From assembly GCF_019052365.1 (NCBI RefSeq), contig NZ_JAHQUY010000002.1, positions 34,722 through 98,721 of the forward strand: DNA of 64,000 nucleotides, read 5' to 3'. The stretch comes from Leyella stercorea. Its GTDB lineage: Bacteria > Bacteroidota > Bacteroidia > Bacteroidales > Bacteroidaceae. How positions within the stretch are numbered: position 1 is the first letter of the stretch; every line of letters begins with the position of its first letter. The notes beneath the pieces are model-generated. The model saw only the letters and a list, made by a program, of their open reading frames with translations. It made no database searches and had not been told where the DNA came from. Shown in pieces: positions 13,425 to 20,638 of this stretch. Both the position numbers and the translations under genes were made by a program.

Positions 13425-13512
13425 TGTTTTACCGCGCTACGGTAACATGATTACCGCAGCGTGGCTATGTCGTTACAGCATTGCGGTAATGGTGTTACCG
13501 CGTGGATGTAAC
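13425..13512. repeat. 22-bp-period GGTAAC/GTTACC tandem repeat, locus 1
   Basis: About three and a half units with exact 22-bp spacing (13442, 13464, 13486, 13508), preceded by a half unit. The units are built on the palindrome GGTAAC-N3-GTTACC followed by a CGC-rich spacer; the middle unit is degenerate. The array lies in the rpsU-xer gap, about 125 bp upstream of the recombinase start. The same array type recurs near 27.9 and 63.2 kb. Confidence 0.8.
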
Positions 13513-13533
13513 GCTGCTGCTGCCAAACACAAA

Positions 13534-13571
13534 GACGGCAATAGCTGCTCTTTAGAACTGCTATTGCCGTC
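13534..13571 (-). terminator. Hairpin in the rpsU-xer intergenic region
   Basis: Perfect 12-bp arms GACGGCAATAGC and GCTATTGCCGTC around a 14-nt loop, with a weak T-rich sequence (TTTGTGTTTG) after it on the minus strand. It is the probable rpsU terminator. The rest of the 416-bp gap 13301-13716 holds the 22-bp repeat array and a second, weaker hairpin at about 13572-13607 (GCCA..CCCGA paired with TTCGGG..GGC). I see no gene in it. Confidence 0.6.
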
Positions 13572-13716
13572 GCCAGCCTGCCCGAGTCGCAGAGGATTCG
13601 GGTTGGCATGTTTATGTCTTAATGATTATTTCTGAGTGTGTACACCTCCTGGTCCATCCGACTGCGCTTGCCGTGGGGCGTGCGCGTCATATTAATTGTT
13701 AGTCGAAATGGGGAGA

Positions 13717-13908
13717 TTACTCCTCGTTAGCGCGGAGCTGCTGTACGTAGATAGCGTGCTCCATCTTGAGTCTCTTGAGTACAGAAGGCTTGTTGTACTG
13801 CTGACGAGCGCGGAGTTCCTTCACTACGCCTGTCTTCTCAAACTTTCTCTTAAACTTCTTGAGTGCTCTTTCGATGTTCTCACCGTCTTTTACCTGTACA
13901 ATAATCAT
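13717..13908 (-). CDS. rpsU: 30S ribosomal protein S21
   Basis: 63 residues, typical of Bacteroidetes S21. It has the MIIVQVKDGENIERALKKFK start and a basic KRKFEKTGVVKELRARQQY segment. S21 contacts the mRNA 5' region on the small subunit. It has its own promoter about 65 bp upstream and a hairpin downstream, so it is probably transcribed alone despite the same orientation as xer and hpf. Confidence 0.96.
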   Translation of the reverse strand: MIIVQVKDGENIERALKKFKRKFEKTGVVKELRARQQYNKPSVLKRLKMEHAIYVQQLRANEE

Positions 13909-13974
13909 TTTTGTTTCTTTTAATTTAAATAGTTATACATTGTTTATTTGCGGCACCGTGCCACAAAGCGGGTG

Positions 13975-13982
13975 CAAAGTTA
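13975..13982 (-). promoter_or_regulatory. Promoter -7 element of rpsU
   Basis: Minus-strand TAACTTTG (TAnnTTTG consensus) with TTTGGC 18 bp upstream as the -33 element. Confidence 0.75.
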
Positions 13983-14098
13983 CTGATTATTTGCCGATTA
14001 GCCAAATTTTTCGCAATATTTCTGCATTCTGCCCTGCTTATTCGGCATCGTAATGCGCAGCCGGATGCTACGCACGCCGCTTTGCCTCCATAAACGTT

Positions 14099-14140
14099 AA
14101 AAGGCAGCGGGCGCTCCTTGCGGAGTTCCTGCTGCCTTTT
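14099..14140 (-). terminator. rpmH terminator
   Basis: Arms AAAAGGCAGCGGG and CCTGCTGCCTTTT form a long GC-rich stem with A/T flanks on both sides, so it can terminate in both directions. It lies about 60 bp after the rpmH stop. Confidence 0.8.
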
Positions 14141-14200
14141 GTCGTCACAAGTCTGCTTGCGACACGTTGCAGTCTGCTCTGCCCCGAGGGGCGCAGCCGA

Positions 14201-14356
14201 CTACTTTCCGTGGTGCTCGTCAGATACTGTCAACTTCTTGCGGCCATGTGCGCGGCGAGAAGCCAATACGCGACGACCATTCTTTGTAGCCATACGCTCA
14301 CGGAAACCATGCTTGTTTACGCGGCGACGATTGTGCGGCTGAAATGTTCTTTTCAT
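14201..14356 (-). CDS. rpmH: 50S ribosomal protein L34
   Basis: 51-residue, very basic protein read on the minus strand. It opens [18 protein letters not shown] and continues with the [20 protein letters not shown] core that defines L34. It is too short for a general ORF screen but clear by motif. Its promoter lies about 45 bp upstream and a strong hairpin downstream. Unusually for L34, it is not next to rnpA or dnaA here, which is common in Bacteroidetes. Confidence 0.96.
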   Translation of the reverse strand: MKRTFQPHNRRRVNKHGFRERMATKNGRRVLASRRAHGRKKLTVSDEHHGK

Positions 14357-14400
14357 TGTCTTATTTTTATTTATTTGTTATTATTCACACTTTTGGGTTG

Positions 14401-14408
14401 CAAAATTA
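14401..14408 (-). promoter_or_regulatory. Promoter -7 element of rpmH
   Basis: Minus-strand TAATTTTG with CTTTG 19 bp upstream, an almost ideal Bacteroidetes promoter. The rest of 14357-14670 is the divergent rpmH/efp spacer; I see only the two promoters and AT-rich sequence in it. Confidence 0.75.
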
Positions 14409-14617
14409 CTCATAATTTTTTAAACGACAAAGACTTGAGCCTTTTTTAGCTGCATTTTTTAGTTTTTTCTACATTTTTAGGGCAAAATCGCCCGTGTATG
14501 GACTGAAAAGCGGTGCGACGGGGAGGTTGAGGGGCTTTTTTTGCCGGTTTTCACGATTTAGGGCGTGTCACGAATAAAAAAAACTATGAACCATGCGTTT
14601 TTGTGCGTGATTTTCAG

Positions 14618-14625
14618 TAACTTTG
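14618..14625 (+). promoter_or_regulatory. Promoter -7 element of efp
   Basis: TAACTTTG on the plus strand, 45 bp before the efp start. The -33 element is not convincing. Confidence 0.6.
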
Positions 14626-14670
14626 CAGCGATTTTTGAGAGATAATACAATAATATAAATAAAAACAGCA

Positions 14671-15237
14671 ATGATCAACTCACAAGACATCAAGATGGGA
14701 ACTTGCATCCGCATGGACGGCAAGCTCTTTTTCGTAATCGACTTCCTTCATGTAAAACCGGGTAAGGGCAACACTTTCATGCGCGTTAAGTTGAAGAACG
14801 TTGTCGACGGCCGCGTGTTGGAGCGTCGCTTCGACATCAGCGAGAAGCTTGAGGACGTACGCGTAGAGCGTCGTCCGTACCAGTACCTCTACAAGGAGGG
14901 CGAGGACTATATCTTCATGAACCAGGAGACTTACGACCAGATTCCTATCGCTGGTAACCTCATCACTGGCGTTGACTTCATGAAGGAGAGCGACATCGTC
15001 GAGGTCGTTTCTGACGCTTCTACAGATACCGTGCTCTTCGGCGAAATGCCGGTGAAGACTAACCTCCGCGTTACTCACTCTGAGCCGGGCATCAAGGGCG
15101 ATACTGCTACAAACACTCTCAAGCCGGCTACTCTCGAGACTGGCGTAGAGATTCGCGTGCCTCTCTTCGTTAACGAAGGCGACCTCGTTCAGGTTGACAC
15201 ACGCGACGGTAGCTACCTGCAGCGCGTTAAGGAGTAA
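14671..15237 (+). CDS. efp: Translation elongation factor P
   Basis: 188 residues. It relieves ribosome stalling at polyproline by entering the E site. The N-terminal KOW-like domain carries the loop KPGKG with Lys32 at the position modified in many bacteria; two OB domains follow, ending in the conserved VDTRDGSYLQRV. I see no lysyltransferase gene (epmA-like) in the window, so the type of modification is open. It is monocistronic between its own promoter and a long terminator hairpin. Confidence 0.97.
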   Translation: MINSQDIKMGTCIRMDGKLFFVIDFLHVKPGKGNTFMRVKLKNVVDGRVLERRFDISEKLEDVRVERRPYQYLYKEGEDYIFMNQETYDQIPIAGNLITGVDFMKESDIVEVVSDASTDTVLFGEMPVKTNLRVTHSEPGIKGDTATNTLKPATLETGVEIRVPLFVNEGDLVQVDTRDGSYLQRVKE

Positions 15238-15266
15238 TCCTTACCGAACAACGGAATAAGAAATAG

Positions 15267-15343
15267 AAAAGAGTAAAAAAGTAAAAAGCATTGGGGATAA
15301 CGTCATGCACGCCCCGACGTGCTCTTTACTTTTTTACTCTTTT
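15267..15343 (+). terminator. efp terminator with long AT-rich stem
   Basis: AAAAGAGTAAAAAAGTAAAAA pairs almost perfectly with the TTTTTTAC-rich arm that ends in ACTCTTTT; an inner GGGG..CCCC hairpin lies in the loop. Both arms belong to the ACTTTTTTAC simple-repeat type seen also near 39.5 and 61.1 kb. Confidence 0.7.
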
Positions 15344-15432
15344 GCGTTTATTGCCGACTCGTCGGCTTGTCTACTTGCCTAATCGTCGGCTTGCCTAATC
15401 GTACACTTGTTCACCTGTCAACTCAAAAAGAA

Positions 15433-16446
15433 ATGAAATACAGCATAATAATTCCCGTTTACAACCGTCCGGACGAGGTGGACGAACTGCTCGACAGCCT
15501 CACCCGTCAGAGCGAAACCGACTTCGAAGTGGTGGTAGTGGAGGACGGTTCGGCGGTGCCGTGCAAGGATGTCTGCGAGAAATATGCGCAGAAGCTCCGC
15601 ATACAATACTTCACCAAGCCCAACTCCGGACCCGGACAGACGCGCAACTACGGTGTGGAGCGCGCGCAGGGCGACTACGTGCTCATCCTCGACTCGGACG
15701 TGGTGCTGCCCGAAGGCTATCTGGCGGCGGTGTCTGACGAACTGAAGCGCGAGCCTGCCGACGCTTTCGGCGGACCCGACAGCTCGCACCCCTCGTTCAC
15801 CGACACGCAGAAGGCTATCTCCTACTCGATGACTTCGTTCTTCACCACCGGCGGCATACGCGGCGGCAAGAAGAAGCTCGACAAGTTCTACCCGCGCTCG
15901 TTCAACATGGGCGTGCGTCGCGACAGATACATGGAGCTGGGCGGATTCTCGAAGATGCGCTTCGGCGAGGACATCGACTTCTCAATACGCATCTTCAAGG
16001 CCGGACTGCGCTGCCGACTCTTCCCCGAGGCATGGGTGTGGCACAAGCGCCGCACCGACCTGCGCAAGTTCTTCCGCCAGGTGTACAACTCGGGCATCGC
16101 GCGCATCAATCTCTACAAGAAATACCCCGAGTCGCTGAAGCTGGTGCACATGCTGCCGATGGTGTTCACCGTGGGCGTGCTCGCCATGCTCGCGCTCTGT
16201 CTCGTGCTGCTCGTGCTCTGCCCCACTCTGGCGTGGCTGCCGCTCGTGCCGCTCGCCCTCTACTCGCTCCTCATCTGCATCGACTCGGCTCGCCTCAACC
16301 GCAGTCTGAAGATCGGCGTGCAGAGCATCGCCGCCGCCTACGTGCAGCTCATGGGCTACGGCTTCGGATTCATCGAGGCTTGGTGGAAACGCTGCGTGCG
16401 CGGCAAGTCGGAGTTCGCTGCGTTCGAGAAAACATTCTACAAATAA
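15433..16446 (+). CDS. Membrane-associated family 2 glycosyltransferase
   Basis: 337 residues from MKYSIIIPVYNRPDEV; an upstream in-frame ATG is rejected because its extra 38 residues cover a repeat-rich leader. The GT-A fold is clear: IIPVYN, VEDGS, and the metal-binding DSD in LILDSDVVLP, then GEDIDFSIRI and the acceptor-side WHKRR. Two C-terminal hydrophobic spans (about residues 240-290) anchor it to the inner membrane. It probably adds a sugar to a lipid-linked envelope glycan; donor and acceptor cannot be read from sequence. There are no polysaccharide-cluster neighbours, so it looks like a stand-alone gene. Confidence 0.85.
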   Translation: MKYSIIIPVYNRPDEVDELLDSLTRQSETDFEVVVVEDGSAVPCKDVCEKYAQKLRIQYFTKPNSGPGQTRNYGVERAQGDYVLILDSDVVLPEGYLAAVSDELKREPADAFGGPDSSHPSFTDTQKAISYSMTSFFTTGGIRGGKKKLDKFYPRSFNMGVRRDRYMELGGFSKMRFGEDIDFSIRIFKAGLRCRLFPEAWVWHKRRTDLRKFFRQVYNSGIARINLYKKYPESLKLVHMLPMVFTVGVLAMLALCLVLLVLCPTLAWLPLVPLALYSLLICIDSARLNRSLKIGVQSIAAAYVQLMGYGFGFIEAWWKRCVRGKSEFAAFEKTFYK

Positions 16447-16535
16447 CACACGTCTCCCACGGATCGCACTCTAAGTTTATTGCTGAAAAGAAACTCCCAC
16501 AGATCGCACAGATACACACAGATGTAGCTTCAGGG

Positions 16536-16558
16536 GGTGCAGCGGTCTCCGCTGCACC
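16536..16558. repeat. Short hairpin element (10-bp arms, TCT centre), copy 1
   Basis: Arms GGTGCAGCGG and CCGCTGCACC around TCT, preceded by AGGG and followed by AACAAA. The flanks match the elements at 46026 and 62379, while the inner arm bases differ on both sides in a compensating way. Confidence 0.65.
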
Positions 16559-16636
16559 AACAAAACCGGATGGCACTATCATATTGACAGTGGGTGTGAG
16601 TCAAAACCTAACCAATGCGGACAGCGCCAGTCTATA

Positions 16637-16680
16637 AGATAGCTGGGAGATGCCTGGCAGATGGCTGGTAGATATCTGGA
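16637..16680. repeat. Four-unit 11-bp tandem repeat
   Basis: Four consecutive 11-mers of the form AGATnnCTGGn (AGATAGCTGGG, AGATGCCTGGC, AGATGGCTGGT, AGATATCTGGA). The third and fourth units also form the left arm of a perfect 12-bp inverted repeat with TATCTACCAGCC at 16691. Confidence 0.6.
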
Positions 16681-16922
16681 AGAAAAGCGCTATCTACCAG
16701 CCTTTAACTCACTACTCAACAATGCGTTACACGCCAGCTGGGAGATATGGTAGATTTTTCGCACTAATTAAGTTCTGTAAACATACTCGCCTTGAAACAC
16801 GCCATAATTATCTGTGTACATCTGCGAAATCTGTGGGAGAAAAGTTCTGCAACAAGTTCTGTGTGTTCTGTGAATTCCGTGGGAGAGCCTTCTGTATTAT
16901 TTTTCTATTAAACAAACAACCT

Positions 16923-17639
16923 ATGAACGACATAAGCAACAATACTAATCATAACGCTCAACTAAAGATCTCCGATTGGTCGGAAGCCGACCGACCGCGC
17001 GAAAAGCTGCGCGACAAGGGCGCCGAGACGCTGTCCGACGCCGAGCTGTTGGCGATACTCATAGGTTCGGGCAGCACGAAGGAGAGCGCCGTGGCGCTCA
17101 TGCAGCGCATACTGAGCGCCTGCGACAACAACCTCAACACCTTGGGCAAGATGTCGCTGCACGAACTGATGCAGTATAACGGCATCGGCGAAGCGAAGGC
17201 GATAACTATCATTGCGGCATGCGAACTGGGCAAGCGCCGCCAAGCGTCGAAGGCTGCCGAACGCCCCGACATGGGGTCGGCGCAGGCGGTGTACGAGTAT
17301 ATGCACCCGAAGATGCAGGACCTCGACACCGAGGAGGCATGGGTGCTACTGATGAACCAGCGCTTCCGACTCATCAAGGCGGTGCGACTGTCGCACGGCG
17401 GACTCACCGAGACGGCTGTCGATGTGCGCGTCATTCTGCGCGAGGCGCTGCTCGCCAACGCCACAACGCTCACGCTAATACACAATCATCCGAGCGGCAA
17501 CGCGCGCCCTTCTGGCGACGACGACCGCATCACTCACAAACTGAAGACCGCTTGCGAGACAATGCGACTCTATCTCATCGACCATCTCATCGTGACCGAC
17601 GGCCGCTATTACAGCTACGCCGAAGAGGGCAGGATTTAA
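16923..17639 (+). CDS. radC: RadC family JAB-domain protein
   Basis: 238 residues from MNDISNNTN. Longer readings start in the repeat element and are rejected. The N-terminal helix-hairpin-helix-like UPF0758 region includes RPREKLRDKGAETLSDAELLAILIGSG. The C-terminal JAB/MPN domain carries the metal motif HNHPSG followed by the conserved downstream Asp in SGDDDRIT. The name is historic; a DNA-repair role is not firmly established for the family. It ends 75 bp before the convergent cstA and shares a bidirectional hairpin with it. Confidence 0.93.
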   Translation: MNDISNNTNHNAQLKISDWSEADRPREKLRDKGAETLSDAELLAILIGSGSTKESAVALMQRILSACDNNLNTLGKMSLHELMQYNGIGEAKAITIIAACELGKRRQASKAAERPDMGSAQAVYEYMHPKMQDLDTEEAWVLLMNQRFRLIKAVRLSHGGLTETAVDVRVILREALLANATTLTLIHNHPSGNARPSGDDDRITHKLKTACETMRLYLIDHLIVTDGRYYSYAEEGRI

Positions 17640-17654
17640 GGTTCACACATAAAG

Positions 17655-17710
17655 ACAATTGCTTCTATGCAACAGCACAAAACGCTGGTTACATAGAAGC
17701 AATTGTTTTT
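17655..17710. terminator. Bidirectional radC/cstA terminator
   Basis: Arms ACAATTGCTTCTATG and CATAGAAGCAATTGT (15 bp) around a 22-nt loop, with a T-run on the plus-strand side and A-rich sequence on the other. It serves both convergent genes. Confidence 0.85.
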
Positions 17711-17714
17711 ATAT

Positions 17715-19175
17715 TTAATGACAGTTCGATTTTCTAAACCACACAGCGAACCACACGGCAGCAACGACAAGTGCGGTTGCACCGACGCCGTAGCCCACAG
17801 TGTATGGCAAGCCGAGCGCAGTCTTCGACACCATGAAGAAGGTGGTGCAGACGCAAGTCATGAAGAGGGCTGGCACGAGCGTGATGATGTAAGGCTTCTT
17901 TTCGCGAGCAAGATAGACGGTGATGGTCCAGAGGGCGAAGACAGAAAGCGTCTGGTTAGCCCATCCGAAGTATTGCCAGATGGTGTTGAAGCCGTCGGGG
18001 TTCTCCATCTGCCAAACGAGCATGGCGAACGATGCGGCGAAGAGCGGAACGCAGATATACAGACGGTTCTTCTTTGCACGCTGACTGAGTTTCAGCGCCT
18101 GAGCGATGATAAGACGGGCAGAGCGGAACGCTGTGTCGCCGCTTGTTATCGGGGCAGCTACCACGCCGAGCATAGCGAGCACACCGCCCACAATGCCGAG
18201 CCAATCCTTGCAGACAAGATTCACAACGACGGGCGCCGACGTATGCAGTCCGTTAGCCATGGTGCCGCCAATCTGGGCATATCCCGGCTGCGGAGCGTCG
18301 TAGAAGAACCACATCGACACCGTAGCCCAAACGAGCGCCACGAGTCCTTCCGTAATCATTGCGCCGTAGAAGATAGGTCTGCCTTTGCGTTCAGACGTAA
18401 GACAGCGAGCCATAAGCGGACTCTGCGTGGCGTGGAAACCGCTGATAGCGCCGCAGGCGATGGTGATAAACAGACATGGGAAGATGTTGTCGGTGAACGA
18501 AGCAGGGTCTGTAGCCTTGCCCATATTGCCCACACCATGCCACAGCTCGGGCAGCGCAGGCCATTTTACGAACAGCACAGCCATCAGAGCCACAGCCATG
18601 AACAGCAGCGAGAACGAGAAGAGCGGGTATATCTTGCCGATGATCTTGTCGATAGGTAGCATCGTCGCCACTACGTAATAAACGAAGATGATGGTTATCC
18701 ACATGGTTGTCGAACCACTTATGCCGTGCAGAATCTCTGCCGGACTATACACGAACACCGTGCCGAGCATGATGAGCAGGAACACGGCGAACACCAACAA
18801 TACCTTAGATGCGGCTCCGCCGAGATAGCGCCGCACGAGTTCGGGCAGGTCGCAACCACCGTTGCGCATGGAGAGCATGCCCACGAAGTAGTCGTGAACG
18901 GCTCCGGCGAAGATGCAGCCGAAGATTATCCAGAGATATGCCGCGGGTCCGAACTTGGCGCCCATGATTGCACCGAAGATAGGTCCGGTGCCAGCGATGT
19001 TGAGGAACTGTATCATGAACACCTTCCAATAAGGCATCGCGACATAGTCCAGACCGTCGGCTTGCGCCACGGCTGGCGTAACACGGTCGTCGGGTGCGAA
19101 GATGCGCTCCACGAAGCGTCCGTAGACAAGGTAGCCCAACACAAGGGCTGCCAGACTGATCAGGAATGTTATCAT
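17715..19175 (-). CDS. cstA: CstA-family carbon starvation transporter
   Basis: 486 residues with about a dozen hydrophobic helices. The family signature is clear: FMIQFLNIAGTGPIFGAIMG, then VHDYFVGMLSMRNGG and SGFHATQSP. CstA proteins import peptides or pyruvate on nutrient limitation. This is the short form; the E. coli protein is about 700 residues, so the C-terminal third is absent. It is monocistronic, with its own promoter and a shared terminator. Substrate cannot be assigned from sequence. Confidence 0.92.
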   Translation of the reverse strand: MITFLISLAALVLGYLVYGRFVERIFAPDDRVTPAVAQADGLDYVAMPYWKVFMIQFLNIAGTGPIFGAIMGAKFGPAAYLWIIFGCIFAGAVHDYFVGMLSMRNGGCDLPELVRRYLGGAASKVLLVFAVFLLIMLGTVFVYSPAEILHGISGSTTMWITIIFVYYVVATMLPIDKIIGKIYPLFSFSLLFMAVALMAVLFVKWPALPELWHGVGNMGKATDPASFTDNIFPCLFITIACGAISGFHATQSPLMARCLTSERKGRPIFYGAMITEGLVALVWATVSMWFFYDAPQPGYAQIGGTMANGLHTSAPVVVNLVCKDWLGIVGGVLAMLGVVAAPITSGDTAFRSARLIIAQALKLSQRAKKNRLYICVPLFAASFAMLVWQMENPDGFNTIWQYFGWANQTLSVFALWTITVYLAREKKPYIITLVPALFMTCVCTTFFMVSKTALGLPYTVGYGVGATALVVAAVWFAVWFRKSNCH

Positions 19176-19208
19176 TTTTTTTAGTTATTATGGTTACGTT
19201 ATGCGATG

Positions 19209-19216
19209 CAAAAGTA
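19209..19216 (-). promoter_or_regulatory. Promoter -7 element of cstA
   Basis: Minus-strand TACTTTTG (TAnnTTTG), 34 bp before the start codon. The -33 box is weak. Confidence 0.55.
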
Positions 19217-19291
19217 TAGTTTTTTATCGTAACCGAGTAAGAAAAGCTGTATTATTACTGCCATAAAATTCGGTATTCGGATATTTTTCCT

Positions 19292-19299
19292 TAAATTTG
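19292..19299 (+). promoter_or_regulatory. Promoter -7 element of the DUF59 gene
   Basis: TAAATTTG on the plus strand, 42 bp before the start codon, divergent from cstA. Confidence 0.55.
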
Positions 19300-19340
19300 C
19301 AATAATATATTAATGTATAACAACCTAAAGTACAAAACGA

Positions 19341-19661
19341 ATGACACAGGAAGAAAAGACACATATAGAAGAACGCATCGTCGACGTGCTCAAGACGGTG
19401 TACGACCCCGAAATACCGGTGAATATCTACGACCTCGGACTCATCTACAAGATTGACGTGCAGGACGACGGCAACGTGGACATCGACATGACTTTCACAG
19501 CGCCTACATGCCCCGCCGCCGACTTCATACTTGAGGATGTACGACAGAAGGTAGACTCGCTCGAGCATGTGAAGTCGGCTAACGTGAACCTCGTTTTCGA
19601 GCCTGTATGGGACCAGAGCATGATGACGGAAGAGGCAAAGATAGAGCTTGGATTCGACTAA
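19341..19661 (+). CDS. DUF59/MIP18-family Fe-S cluster assembly protein (SufT-like)
   Basis: 106 residues. The family core is complete: VYDPEIPVNIYDLGLIY, the conserved Cys in TAPTCPAADFI, and VNLVFEPVWDQSMM near the C-terminus. Members help mature Fe-S proteins. The suf operon lies 30 kb away, so this copy is unlinked. It is followed after about 110 bp of repeat-like sequence (GAATTTTGA type) by lpxH on the same strand, and may be co-transcribed with it. Confidence 0.88.
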   Translation: MTQEEKTHIEERIVDVLKTVYDPEIPVNIYDLGLIYKIDVQDDGNVDIDMTFTAPTCPAADFILEDVRQKVDSLEHVKSANVNLVFEPVWDQSMMTEEAKIELGFD

Positions 19662-19771
19662 CAAGGTCGAATATTGAGCTTTGAATAGTGAGTTTTGCGC
19701 TCGGCTATGCCGCTTGCTATAACAAGAATGGTAGGCTGCGCCGATTTTGAATTAACCAATGTTGAATTCGC

Positions 19772-20536
19772 ATGAAAAATGTATATTTCCTTAGCGATGC
19801 CCACCTCGGTTCGTGGGCTATCGACCACGGTCGCACGCAGGAGCGCCGACTCGTGAGGTTTCTCGACTCGATAAAGACAAAGGCGCGCGCCATCTATCTG
19901 CTGGGCGATATGTTCGACTTCTGGTGCGAGTGGCGCTACGTGGTGCCGAAGGGCTACACGCGCTTCCTGGGCAAGCTCTCGGAGCTGACCGACATGGGCG
20001 TGGAGGTGCACTACTTCACCGGCAACCACGACATCTGGACATACGGATACCTCGAGGAGGAGTGCGGACTGATTGTACACACCAAGCCCGAGACGGTGGA
20101 GATTTATGACAAGGTGTTCTACATAGCGCACGGCGACGGACTGGGCGACCCCGACCGCCGCTTCAAGTTCATAAAGAGCGTGTTCCACAACCGCACGTGC
20201 CAGGTGCTGTTCAACTCGCTGCACCCGCGCTGGGCAATGTGGTTCGGACTCACTTGGGCGAAGCACTCGCGCTTGAAACGTGCCGACGGCAAGGAACCGC
20301 CGTACATGGGCGAAGACCGCGAGCATCTCGTGCTCTTTGCGAAGCAGTACATGAAGACGCACAACGATGTTGACTACTTCATGTTCGGACACCGACACAT
20401 AGAACTCGACCTCTTCCTCTCGAAAAAGACGCGCATGATGATTCTCGGCGACTGGATAACACAGTTCACCTACGCCGTGTTCGACGGCGAGCACATGTTC
20501 CTTGAGGAGTATGTGGAGGGCGAGAGTCAGCCGTAA
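19772..20536 (+). CDS. lpxH: UDP-2,3-diacylglucosamine diphosphatase
   Basis: 254 residues, calcineurin-like metallophosphoesterase. All metal-site motifs are seen in order: SDAHLG, GDMFDFW, GNHD, HGDG and GHRH. LpxH hydrolyses UDP-diacylglucosamine to lipid X in lipid A synthesis, at the inner face of the cytoplasmic membrane. It shares a hairpin terminator with the convergent trpS. The other lpx genes are not in the window. LpxH is preferred over the other LpxH-like phosphatases by length and by the GDMFDFW spacing. Confidence 0.9.
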   Translation: MKNVYFLSDAHLGSWAIDHGRTQERRLVRFLDSIKTKARAIYLLGDMFDFWCEWRYVVPKGYTRFLGKLSELTDMGVEVHYFTGNHDIWTYGYLEEECGLIVHTKPETVEIYDKVFYIAHGDGLGDPDRRFKFIKSVFHNRTCQVLFNSLHPRWAMWFGLTWAKHSRLKRADGKEPPYMGEDREHLVLFAKQYMKTHNDVDYFMFGHRHIELDLFLSKKTRMMILGDWITQFTYAVFDGEHMFLEEYVEGESQP

Positions 20537-20579
20537 ACGATATATAAAAAGCCAAGTCGTATATAACGATATATAAAAA

Positions 20580-20615
20580 GGGCAAAACTCACGATTAATG
20601 AGTTTTGCCCTTTTT
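20580..20615. terminator. Bidirectional lpxH/trpS terminator
   Basis: Perfect 11-bp arms GGGCAAAACTC and GAGTTTTGCCC around a 9-nt loop, with T5 on the right and A5 on the left. It serves both convergent genes. Confidence 0.9.
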
Positions 20616-20638
20616 CATAGGAGGGTTATGGCATTCTT

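Larger units (their letters stand above)
16493..16839. repeat. Non-coding element bounded by 30-bp inverted repeats
   Basis: The left end CTCCCACAGATCGCACAGAT and the right end ATCTGCGAAATCTGTGGGAG are imperfect inverted copies about 30 bp long. They are nested inside a second pair (TCTCCCACGGAT at 16453, CCGTGGGAGAG at 16877). Inside are a short palindrome (16536-16558), an 11-bp tandem repeat (16637-16680) and a perfect 12-bp inverted repeat (16663-16674 with 16691-16702). There is no credible ORF. This fills the 476-bp gap between the glycosyltransferase and radC and looks like a MITE-like or repeat-nest insertion. Confidence 0.55.

Noticed and set aside
15319-15432. Upstream start of the glycosyltransferase
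   Set aside because: The extra residues come from the efp terminator arm and short CTTGCCTAATCG repeats; the GT2 fold begins right at MKYSIIIPVYN.
16650-16922. N-terminal extension of RadC by 91 residues
   Set aside because: Would be read through the inverted-repeat element and promoter region; RadC proteins normally start near the SDWSEADRPREKL segment.
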